This document shows positions 56,848 to 63,791 of a stretch of 64,000 nt of DNA, in pieces. A program made the position numbers and the translations under genes. The stretch is from positions 186,001-250,000 of the forward strand of contig NZ_JAKJSO010000008.1 in NCBI RefSeq assembly GCF_050337045.1, read 5' to 3'. The notes under the pieces are model-generated. The model had not been told where the DNA came from, did no database searches, and saw only the letters and a list, made by a program, of their open reading frames with translations. Each line of letters starts with the position of its first letter. Positions within the stretch are counted from its first letter, which is position 1. Source of the DNA: Photobacterium kagoshimensis (GTDB taxonomy: Bacteria; Pseudomonadota; Gammaproteobacteria; Enterobacterales; Vibrionaceae).

Positions 56848-57588
56848 TTAATGTTCTGAGATCAGTGACCAACGTTGCTGATTATCAACGCTTAAAAGCA
56901 GTAAGCGCATATTAAAGTAACTACCATTTGATACATGATCACGAATTACAACAATCAAATCCTCAATTTCATCATTATTGAGGTCTCCTCTACCAATAAT
57001 ACCAACCTCTTGATATCCGCCAATGTGATAATACGTAAAGCTTGACTCGGAGTTTTTTTTGAAACTCGTAATAGGTGTAACATCAGACCAATACTTTAGC
57101 TCTGGGTTTTGATTACTTCGTTTCGACTCTGCTGATGAAGTTATAAAAGATAATGCCTTCGGCCAAAAGTCAGGAGAACTTTCTTTTAGTATAGGAATAG
57201 GTAAATAGCTTAACTTCGATGGTTTTGCACTTAACATTAACCTTGATGCTTCACACATAACCTTTAGCTCAAGATAAGCATTCATCTCATATGGTTTTAC
57301 TGTTTGTGCTTCAGGAGATGAGCCTATAAAATAATCATCACAAGAAGATAAACTTAACTCATGCCCGCCATTTTTCTTAACTATTATTTCAGAATACCAA
57401 GGTTCTTTTATTAACGTTGATAATTCTTCTACATTACTTAACTCCACATTGGAAGATAAAAGCTCAGGTAAAGTTAAGCCATCGGCCAATGATACAGGTA
57501 TTTTTTCAATTGCATTACACGCATTAATTGAAAGCATGGCTATGAAAGAAATTGGAAAAATAAAAAAACGATATAATTTATTGCTCAT
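56848..57588 (-). CDS. Lipoprotein, candidate lysozyme immunity protein
   Basis: 246-residue lipoprotein (SFIAMLSINACNAIEK; Cys24 in ISINAC-like lipobox INAC). Its start overlaps the lysozyme gene end by 11 bp, indicating translational coupling. The mature part is beta-rich and has one EF-like GRGDLNNDEIEDLIV near the C-terminus. A periplasmic protein directly after a peptidoglycan hydrolase is the usual arrangement of T6SS immunity proteins. The sequence family is not known to me. Confidence 0.65.
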   Translation of the reverse strand: MSNKLYRFFIFPISFIAMLSINACNAIEKIPVSLADGLTLPELLSSNVELSNVEELSTLIKEPWYSEIIVKKNGGHELSLSSCDDYFIGSSPEAQTVKPYEMNAYLELKVMCEASRLMLSAKPSKLSYLPIPILKESSPDFWPKALSFITSSAESKRSNQNPELKYWSDVTPITSFKKNSESSFTYYHIGGYQEVGIIGRGDLNNDEIEDLIVVIRDHVSNGSYFNMRLLLLSVDNQQRWSLISEH

Positions 57589-58192
57589 TTTTAACCTTCT
57601 TTTTTTTAGCTTCTTCTCTTTTTTTCTTGTCTGCTGCCGCCTTCAAAATTAAATTTTTTACATATTTATTTCTTTCAGCTGAAACAGGCGGCTTTCTATT
57701 GGATTCATTAGCCGCCGCTTCCCAATCTTGAGATTTTATTACTTTTTTAAAGTTAGGCCACTTAGTATTCAAGTCAGTCATACCAACATTAAAAATGATA
57801 TCAAAAAGAGCTAGTCTAACTTCAGTTGGATATGTTGCAAAACTAGGAAAAAGAATTTTCAACTCACTCTCAAAACTATCTATATGCTTGTTAGTTAAAG
57901 TATCAATTTCCGTATTTAGAAGTTTTAAACTAAAAAACCTCTTATAGTAGCTAGAAACTCTATTTTTTAACTGTTTTTTTACAGATTCAAAATCACTTTT
58001 TATCTCGTCTTCAGTCGCTGATAATCCATTTGTTTTTTTGAAATTGATTTTTTGTGCACTAGCAAGATCTTTAATTAAATGTCCAACACCTACTGTTACA
58101 TAACCTTTCGAATCAAGGTACATATGATTAACCTTGCCCTCATAATTTTCCAGTTTTGCCTTTAGTGTTGCCTTTTCAGTTGCAGTAACCAT
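57578..58192 (-). CDS. T4-type (GH24) lysozyme, candidate antibacterial effector
   Basis: 204 residues without a signal peptide. The T4 lysozyme triad has exact spacing: Glu18 (LENYEGKV), Asp27 (YLDSKG), Thr33 (VTVGVGHLI), equal to T4 Glu11-Asp20-Thr26. FDIIFNVGM and a Trp near WPNFKKV follow. The last 20 residues are Lys-rich (ADKKKREEAKKKK). A soluble lysozyme without a signal peptide, paired with an immunity-like lipoprotein, resembles T6SS or phage-derived effectors such as the VgrG3 lysozyme domain. Confidence 0.82.
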   Translation of the reverse strand: MVTATEKATLKAKLENYEGKVNHMYLDSKGYVTVGVGHLIKDLASAQKINFKKTNGLSATEDEIKSDFESVKKQLKNRVSSYYKRFFSLKLLNTEIDTLTNKHIDSFESELKILFPSFATYPTEVRLALFDIIFNVGMTDLNTKWPNFKKVIKSQDWEAAANESNRKPPVSAERNKYVKNLILKAAADKKKREEAKKKKVKNEQ

Positions 58193-58290
58193 ATAACTTT
58201 ATAACCATCCACTATGTCTGATTATAGTTAGTCTCGATATATCATCATGTTATGGTCAATATTCTTCCGACACAGATCGGATTTTTTACC

Positions 58291-58384
58291 ATTTAACGCC
58301 TTGCTAAGGTGCGGCTAAGCTATGAAACTCAACCAAACCAAAAATGCCAATGGATAGCCGTCACTCTTTAGCAATTTGTTATGG
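58291..58384 (-). other. Integron attC recombination site (complete)
   Basis: Minus strand: TAACAAATTGCTAAAG ... GGCATTTTTGGTTTGGTTGAG ... CTTAGCAAGGCGTTAAA. Outer R boxes TAAC/GTTA and inner L boxes TTGCTAA are complementary with one extra base, and the middle matches Vibrio attC sites. R' is GTTAAAT, fitting GTTRRRY. Most convincing attC in the window. Confidence 0.85.
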
Positions 58385-58436
58385 TGAGGAGTTCAAAGGT
58401 CTCAACCAGTTCATGAGACTCCGCCACGGCGCTTAC

Positions 58437-58610
58437 CACGACTCGCTGGAAAATCAATGTTCTAGCATTCACAAAAAGAGACTCCAATCACTCATGGACT
58501 CAGTGTACTTGAAGGCCATTCTGACTAACGAAGAGGACGCGCTTGTTAATCGACTTTTAGTCGACCGCTAACGCGTTTGCCTCTTGACGCCCGAAGGCTC
58601 ATATGTGTTA
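58437..58610. repeat. Boundary repeat block C (174 bp)
   Basis: 174 bp, same length as block A. Starts CACGACTCGCTGG, ends CTCATATGTGTTA, 24 bp before the stop of the minus-strand membrane gene at 58635. Adjacent attC at 58291-58384 lies on its left. Confidence 0.93.
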
Positions 58611-58634
58611 GCTGCTAAGAGTGAGTGAAATAAT

Positions 58635-58964
58635 TTAGTATAGCGTTCTAATCAACTTCAAGACCAAACAAGATATAAAAATTACAATTGACATTAACAA
58701 ACTAATAAGGGAAAAAGAATAAGGGCCATAGCCAGATCCACCAAAACGATACTGTATACTAACGAGCCCATCATCTAAAAGAACACCAATATTGAAAAGT
58801 AGCAATACAACAGTAACCAGAAGTATAAGACAAAAAGCAATCTTAGTCTTCAAGCTCATAACATGTTCTTTTTTAATTGGTTCTTTATAAATAGCCATAC
58901 TAATTTTAAAAACAAACCAACTCAACACAAGCAAAAAAACTGACAATGTAAAGTTAATCATCAT
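58635..58964 (-). CDS. Small membrane protein, candidate immunity
   Basis: 109 residues, three hydrophobic segments (FTLSVFLLVLSWFVF, IAFCLILLVTVVLLLF, FSLISLLMSIVIFISCLV). ATG 58964 overlaps the previous gene stop as ATGA. Third gene of the membrane-active effector operon. Multi-TM proteins are typical immunity partners of pore-formers. Confidence 0.65.
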   Translation of the reverse strand: MMINFTLSVFLLVLSWFVFKISMAIYKEPIKKEHVMSLKTKIAFCLILLVTVVLLLFNIGVLLDDGLVSIQYRFGGSGYGPYSFSLISLLMSIVIFISCLVLKLIRTLY

Positions 58965-59332
58965 TGAACTTGATAACACTCAGTTAAAAGTGACCACTGC
59001 TCATTTGATAACGAAACAGTTACAGAACTATCATGTTTGAAAACTTCTTCAGCAATGGCTGAGGCCGTAAATCCATTATTTGATTTCAAAAGAACCTTAA
59101 ATGAAGATATACTTTCATTTCCATCTATATTTACAACTGCATGAGGCTTAATACCAACTGCAACCTCATCAAATTTATATAACTGTTTTAATTTATCAGA
59201 TGTTTCCAATAATATTTCTTTTTTAATTACTTCTGTTTGACTTGACTCATGAATCATAATGCAATTTACATGCACCGTTGCACTTAACGATGCGGATGCT
59301 AATATTGATATTAAGAAAATTAAAGTCCTCAT
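58961..59332 (-). CDS. Small secreted protein, candidate immunity
   Basis: 123 residues from ATG 59332 with signal peptide MRTLIFLISILASASLSA. Mature part is short and charged with two cysteines (C-HVNC, EC at end). Starts one base after the effector stop (TAA-A-ATG), so it is cotranscribed. A periplasmic immunity or stabiliser is likely. Family not recognised. Confidence 0.65.
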   Translation of the reverse strand: MRTLIFLISILASASLSATVHVNCIMIHESSQTEVIKKEILLETSDKLKQLYKFDEVAVGIKPHAVVNIDGNESISSFKVLLKSNNGFTASAIAEEVFKHDSSVTVSLSNEQWSLLTECYQVQ

Positions 59333-59333
59333 T

Positions 59334-60056
59334 TTAATAATAGACTCCTTTACCCACAGCTTGGCTATTTGCAATTTGCCACTTCAATCTATCCTCAACC
59401 TCCCAAGCTGTTTTCTTAACTTGTTTCATCGTCTTATCCTCAAGTAACTTAGCAAGTCTTTCTGTAATCTTATATTCTTTATCTAACCTATCAAGCGCAT
59501 AGCTAACGGCTAAGCCAACAACTATTGCTAATACTACTGGCGCAGCCGCAATTGTTGTAATTGCAGTTGTTCCTGTTGCAAACACTGCCCCAACGATACT
59601 TGATATACCGATTTTTATTAGAGAAACAGACAAGTCTGCGACTAACTCATTTAATAAAAATCTATCTTTAAGGACATGCTGAAGTACGATTAAAGGAACA
59701 GTTAGAAAAATGGTAAGACGTGCCCCCTGTATTGCTGACGTTTTTATTCCTTTTTGCCCTACGAACATATCCACAACTTTTGCATTATTGCTTAAATATT
59801 TTATTCCAGTAAATATTTTACGCTGCCCTGGCCTACCTTTGAAAATGACATATTTTTTGCCGTTAACCTTTTTCTCATATGCTCGCCCAGTAAAGCCTAA
59901 ATCTTTTACAAGCTTGCGCAAAATATTGGAATCTAATGAAGCTGCGACATAACCACTTGCTGTTCTTAACCCATCAACATAATCAATATTCTTTGTTTTA
60001 GCTAATTCGACCATGTCATTTTCGCTTACCACATACAAATAATGATTACTTGACAT
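59334..60056 (-). CDS. Membrane-active toxin-like protein
   Basis: 240 residues. The N-terminal half is a soluble domain (YVVSENDMVELAKTKN; YVIFKGRPGQRKIFTGIKYL), then a hydrophobic region (about 110-190) rich in Gly/Ala: SLIKIGISSIVGAVFATGTT and AAPVVLAIVVGLAVSYAL, flanked by Lys/Arg. No signal peptide. The pattern resembles a family of T6SS-associated inner membrane effectors. It precedes two small exported or membrane genes that look like immunity factors. Confidence 0.65.
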   Translation of the reverse strand: MSSNHYLYVVSENDMVELAKTKNIDYVDGLRTASGYVAASLDSNILRKLVKDLGFTGRAYEKKVNGKKYVIFKGRPGQRKIFTGIKYLSNNAKVVDMFVGQKGIKTSAIQGARLTIFLTVPLIVLQHVLKDRFLLNELVADLSVSLIKIGISSIVGAVFATGTTAITTIAAAPVVLAIVVGLAVSYALDRLDKEYKITERLAKLLEDKTMKQVKKTAWEVEDRLKWQIANSQAVGKGVYY

Positions 60057-60337
60057 TGAATTTCATTTGAGATGACGGTTTTATTCCATTGTAATTATAA
60101 GCACTCATATTAACCCCTCACATAAAAAGTTTATTGTAATTACTCTTTACCCTTAGAGGTGTTTTAATATTTTGATTTACGACTCATATCAAATTACCTA
60201 AACAGCCATAGCAGCTAACGAGGCTGTAGAATTTCTCCTCGTCCGTCTCAATTCTGATCCTATCGCCATTTCAGCACTATATGAACTTGAACGCATTAAC
60301 TCATTGTGATCTAAATTATTCGCAATGAGACACGGTT
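60057..60337. other. Intergenic region between effector and transposase remnant
   Basis: 281 bp. Likely promoter region of the toxin-like operon on the minus strand. At 60210-60309 a plus-strand frame without a start reads AVEFLLVRLNSDPIAISAL and ends in a stop. It looks like a gene fragment but is not identified. Confidence 0.4.
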
Positions 60338-60512
60338 ATGCCCAACTTCAAAACCGATTACTCGAACCAAAACATGTTCGTCCCTGTCATCATCGATGAA
60401 CAACTCATCCCCGGCACTATCGAGTATGCGATTTCCCACATTGTCGATAATCACCTCGACCTCTCGCCCTTTTAATACGCACTACCACGACAAGAACGGG
60501 GCTTCAGCCTAC
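60338..60512 (+). pseudogene. IS1182-family transposase N-terminal remnant
   Basis: ATG 60338 opens 45 codons ending LDLSPF-stop. The sequence MPNFKTDYSNQNMFVPVII then ...QLIPGTIEYAISHIVDNHL matches the N-terminus of IS1182-type transposases. A +1 shift restores YHDKNGASAYH, the next conserved part. The remainder is lost and joins directly to an attC half-site. No intact IS ends were found. Confidence 0.7.
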
Positions 60513-60586
60513 CACCGTAAACACAAACCCAACGACGGAATGAAGAGTGCCAAGCGTTGGGAATCACTCTGAAATGCTTTGTTATG
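60513..60586 (-). other. Partial attC site fused to the transposase remnant
   Basis: Minus strand TAACAAAGCATTTCAGAGTG ... CGTTGGGTTTGTGTTTACGG is the 5' and central part of a Vibrio-type attC. The expected 3' L'/R' half is replaced by the transposase remnant. The GST gene stop codon is inside the R'' core. Confidence 0.75.
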
Positions 60587-61229
60587 AGTATGATTTAAAT
60601 GGTGTGAGATCTATACCTTCGATGTCACAAACAGCGTTAACTGTTGGGTTTGCACAAAGCCGTCTCAAATACGCTGCTAGATGGTTAAAAGTAAGTGGAG
60701 ACTTCTCTATTGGTAATGACCACTCCGCGAGCATAAACAGGAAGTAATCGCATGCAGTTAGCGTATCACCAAGCAAGTATTCACTGTGCTCAAGTTGGTC
60801 GTTGATAATGGATAGCGCATCCGCAATTCTGTCGTCTTGTGCCGCTACAACATTTGGAATAGTAGCTTCATCATTTGTATGACGATGAGGATAATAGCGA
60901 ACCATCAGTTCTGCTTGCAGTGTGTTATTCAGAAACGCTAGCCATTGATAAAATAAAGGACGCTTAGGGTCTCCTAAAGATGGCATTAAATCTGATTCAG
61001 GGTGCAATTCGCAGATATGCATGCAGATGGCTGGACTTTCGAATATTGGCTGTTCGTTGACAACTAACGTTGGGATTCGACCTGCAGGATTAAGCTTAAG
61101 ATAATCCGCAGATTTTTGAGAGTTTGATTTTTTATCAACTAATAATAATTCATAGTCCGCATTCAAGTGATGAAGCAAAAAATGAGGAGCTAGGCTCGCG
61201 TTGTTAGGATAATAGTAAAGTTTGAACAA
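60582..61229 (-). CDS. Glutathione S-transferase in a cassette
   Basis: 215 residues. A TTG start at 61229 (reading MFKLYYYPNNASLAPH) is preferred because AAGGAG precedes it. The frame extends to ATG 61265, but those residues would overlap the boundary 13-mer. Motifs: LKLNPAGRIPTLVV (cis-Pro), FESPAICMHI and LLGDTLTACDYFLF. Stop codon TAA is in the attC core. Confidence 0.86.
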   Translation of the reverse strand: MFKLYYYPNNASLAPHFLLHHLNADYELLLVDKKSNSQKSADYLKLNPAGRIPTLVVNEQPIFESPAICMHICELHPESDLMPSLGDPKRPLFYQWLAFLNNTLQAELMVRYYPHRHTNDEATIPNVVAAQDDRIADALSIINDQLEHSEYLLGDTLTACDYFLFMLAEWSLPIEKSPLTFNHLAAYLRRLCANPTVNAVCDIEGIDLTPFKSYS

Positions 61230-61260
61230 ATTTAACTCCTTTTCTCTAAAACTACGGATA

Positions 61261-61273
61261 CTCATATGTGTTA
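61261..61273. repeat. Isolated boundary 13-mer
   Basis: CTCATATGTGTTA, identical to the right end of blocks A, B and C, 7 bp before the stop of the next minus-strand gene. No full block is attached here. Confidence 0.85.
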
Positions 61274-61280
61274 TGTGGAT

Positions 61281-61721
61281 CTAATTGGTGTTTGTCTGTA
61301 AAGATTTGCCTAGCATTTGATCTACAACTGGTATCATCTTAGTCTCTACACTATCAAATTTTGTCAATGCTAAACCACCCTTTCCATTAAGGTGAAATTC
61401 CCCATAACCAATTTGTTTATATCCCTTATACAGCCTCAATTCTGCGTGTGATAGATATGGAGTAAAATCCCAAGATCTTAATGCTGTATACGTAAGTCTA
61501 TATTCACACGACTGTGGTACGGCATCACTTACTTGAGTGGTGATTCCATGATATTGCAACCTGTCCTCAACTACAGGAAGAAACTCTTTTACTTGAACTT
61601 TTGAATTTCTTTCTATACAAACATGAGACAATTTATATTCAGTTGAAACTGGGTCTACTTTAATGGAAGTACAACCAGACAAAGCAATCGCTGCAACAAC
61701 AAAACAGATTTTTGTTTTCAT
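61281..61721 (-). CDS. Sbal_3080-type lipoprotein
   Basis: 146 residues from ATG 61721 (AGAGTTAAT before it). Lipobox ALSGC. Mature VDPVSTEYKLSHVCIER, ALRSWDFTPYLSHAELRLY and GYGEFHLNGKGGLALTKFDS resemble a lipoprotein family seen in Vibrio/Shewanella cassettes. Outer membrane location probable. Function unknown. Confidence 0.7.
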   Translation of the reverse strand: MKTKICFVVAAIALSGCTSIKVDPVSTEYKLSHVCIERNSKVQVKEFLPVVEDRLQYHGITTQVSDAVPQSCEYRLTYTALRSWDFTPYLSHAELRLYKGYKQIGYGEFHLNGKGGLALTKFDSVETKMIPVVDQMLGKSLQTNTN

Positions 61722-61869
61722 ATTAACTCTCAACATATAATTAAAACTAAACCGTAAATAATATAACCATTTCAACTTTCAATTATTACTCAACTTCAAT
61801 TATGCAATTACCCCTCGCAAATACATATAATCAATCAATATGACCACAGAACCAATAGAAATGAGAAGT

Positions 61870-61947
61870 CAGAACATACCGTAAGAACTAACTCAACTGA
61901 ACCAAAAAAGCCACAGGTTAGCTGTCAGCTTGAACAGTTTGTTAGGG
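61870..61947 (-). other. attC site, 3' half degenerate
   Basis: Minus strand CCTAACAAACTGTTCAAGCTGACAG... then GTGGCTTTTTTGGTTCAGTTG is a clear attC 5'/centre. The expected complementary CTTGAACAG and GTTA core are not found downstream. Lies next to the stop of the gene at 61953. Confidence 0.65.
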
Positions 61948-61952
61948 TTGCA

Positions 61953-62216
61953 TTAGTCTCGGACTCTCACAGTTAACCCTAAGACTGCATCCATAGTTGC
62001 GATTAGGTTATAAGCTATATAGCTCAGAATAACGATCGGCATACTGATAAATGGATTCGTTTCATTGTCAGCCATTTTTAATGCAAGCAAAATAATTCCA
62101 ATTAAGCATATAGCAATCAAAACGAGTAACCCCGCACCTTTGGCCTTTAGAGACAGCTCATCTTTCTTTGCGGTAACAGAAACATCCAATTCAGTATTGC
62201 CACTTTCTTCATTCAT
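61953..62216 (-). CDS. Small two-TM cassette protein
   Basis: 87 residues. Soluble acidic start (ESGNTELDVSVTAKKDELSL), two hydrophobic helices (GAGLLVLIAICLIGIILLALK; MPIVILSYIAYNLIATM). Ribosome site AAGAGGTTCAAT. Ends beside an attC. No family known. Confidence 0.7.
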   Translation of the reverse strand: MNEESGNTELDVSVTAKKDELSLKAKGAGLLVLIAICLIGIILLALKMADNETNPFISMPIVILSYIAYNLIATMDAVLGLTVRVRD

Positions 62217-62563
62217 ATTGAACCTCTTAACTTTCTAGTAACCCTCACATTCACATCTACGCCACTGCTGCACCTATCTACCGCAGCGAGTATCATTCCC
62301 GTGTGGCATAAACGATTCGCATGCGTAAACCCCTCACTCAGCTTATCCATTCTTATTCGTGCTAAGCACCAACCGTATGAAAGCAGCATTATATCAAAAC
62401 GTTCATTATTAAACCTGTTTTTTGTATGGGTATTTGGACAAATCAAGAAAGCAAAAAGAATAGCTAGGCACAGGAGTGATAGCCTTTCTTTTTTTGATTG
62501 AGGTAGGGAATAAGTTCGGGAGGTTGAGCTTCAAGATTTCAAGATTTCGAGGTTTCGAGCGTA
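62217..62563. other. 347-bp region at the right edge of the array
   Basis: No secure gene. Short open frames on both strands lack ribosome sites or family resemblance. It marks the change from cassette-like DNA to the sugar-metabolism genes. No integron integrase is present. Confidence 0.45.
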
Positions 62564-63517
62564 TTACAACGTGGCCTGAACCTTAATCGTCATGGTGATC
62601 TGCATGCTCTGCTTTGGTGCCAATATTGTTAGGCTTTCATGGTTTTTAGTCGTATCAAATGGTGTTGTAGCCAGCGACGCTAATTCTGAGTGGGCATTTA
62701 CCGCTTGGCTTTGTGGTTCTAAACACAGAAAACCCGCTTGCCCTTCGGGTTTATACACTTGCAAGTAATGGCATGGGCTGGTGAGCGTGACTCGTAAGCC
62801 GTTATTGTGGTTCAAGGTGGCTGTTACTCCCGATTTATCCATCCGATAACCATTGTTTATCCATGCGTTGGGGATAGGTTTGGCTTGTTCAAAATCGAAT
62901 ACTGTGGAAATAGCCGTTGTATAATCGCTTGGCAGATACGTTGCATCTTCCCGCCATACGCCAAGCGCCGAGAACTGCACCTGTGTATCGGGTAAGCAAT
63001 AAAAGAAGGGATGAAAACCCGCTCCGAACGGGAAGGCTTCCTCGCTAAGGTTGGTCACTGTCATGGTGACAATCAGGCTGTCTTGTTCTAGCTGAAAACG
63101 CTGCTTGGCTTGGTAGTGACACACACTTTTAATGTCTGACGTCATCACTAATTCTAGCCATAACTCTTGCGGGTTCTGCCGACACAGTTGCCATTGGGTT
63201 AACCAGCCATCACCGTGTAAAAAGAAATCGGGATCCACTTGTGAATTAATCGGCAATGTTACTTGGCGTCCCTGCCATTCAAAGCTGTTACCTCGAATGC
63301 GGTTCACCATGGGCACCATAGGGAACATGCTGGCTTCCGCCGCGCTGTGCTCACTCAGTTTTGTTCGTGGCCGCAGAATATCGAAGGCATGTTCTTCACC
63401 TTGATTGCAGACATATTCGCATCCATTGTTATACGTGTATTGGAAGGCATCAATAACTCCACCCCGCTCATTAATTACCAGTTTTAATGTGTGATTTTCG
63501 AGTGTGTGAGTTGCCAT
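62564..63517 (-). CDS. Aldose 1-epimerase (galactose mutarotase family)
   Basis: 317 residues. Conserved MFPMVPMVNRIRGNSFEWQG, HGDGWLTQW (active site His) and FGAGFHPFFYCLP (second His). It interconverts sugar anomers. Start after AAGGGTTAATTT. Divergent from a ROK regulator, suggesting a sugar utilisation locus beyond the window. Confidence 0.93.
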   Translation of the reverse strand: MATHTLENHTLKLVINERGGVIDAFQYTYNNGCEYVCNQGEEHAFDILRPRTKLSEHSAAEASMFPMVPMVNRIRGNSFEWQGRQVTLPINSQVDPDFFLHGDGWLTQWQLCRQNPQELWLELVMTSDIKSVCHYQAKQRFQLEQDSLIVTMTVTNLSEEAFPFGAGFHPFFYCLPDTQVQFSALGVWREDATYLPSDYTTAISTVFDFEQAKPIPNAWINNGYRMDKSGVTATLNHNNGLRVTLTSPCHYLQVYKPEGQAGFLCLEPQSQAVNAHSELASLATTPFDTTKNHESLTILAPKQSMQITMTIKVQATL

Positions 63518-63651
63518 AAATTAACCCTTCTACCGTTGTGATACCGTGCTACTTGTTAATTAACTCAATAAGTAATTAGCCCGAAATCTGCTTATAAAAG
63601 CTACTGTAAATGGATGATGGTTCGCGGAGTGATAGCGAGGTCACAGGGATT

Positions 63652-63712
63652 ACTAAACACTTATTACTAAGCTCTAATAACTAAGTACTTAGGACTAAAC
63701 ATTTATTACTAA
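63652..63712. promoter_or_regulatory. Direct repeat with palindrome (operator candidate)
   Basis: ACTAAACACTTATTACTAA at 63652 and ACTAAACATTTATTACTAA at 63694 differ at one base and are 42 bp apart (four helical turns). Between them CTAAGTACTTAG at 63681 is a perfect palindrome. It sits in the divergent promoter region and may bind the ROK protein. Confidence 0.55.
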
Positions 63713-63791
63713 ACACGGCTCCTAAAAAGTGGTTAGTAATAGGGTTAATGACGCGGCCAGTAAAGCGACTTTGATTAGGTGGTAACAAACA

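Noticed and set aside
55816..58571. Plus-strand frames sharing a C-terminus LENQCSSIHKKRLQ...VDR in blocks A and C
   Set aside because: Block B has a frameshift, and substitutions between A and C are mostly non-synonymous. The N-termini are unrelated and one overlaps an attC. Better explained as non-coding repeats.
60210..60309. Fragment reading AVEFLLVRLNSDPIAISAL on the plus strand
   Set aside because: No start codon or upstream frame. It may be a remnant gene end, but cannot be identified.
62213..62501. Overlapping open frames on both strands at 62.2-62.5 kb
   Set aside because: No ribosome sites, low similarity to known families and mutual overlap. Treated as intergenic.
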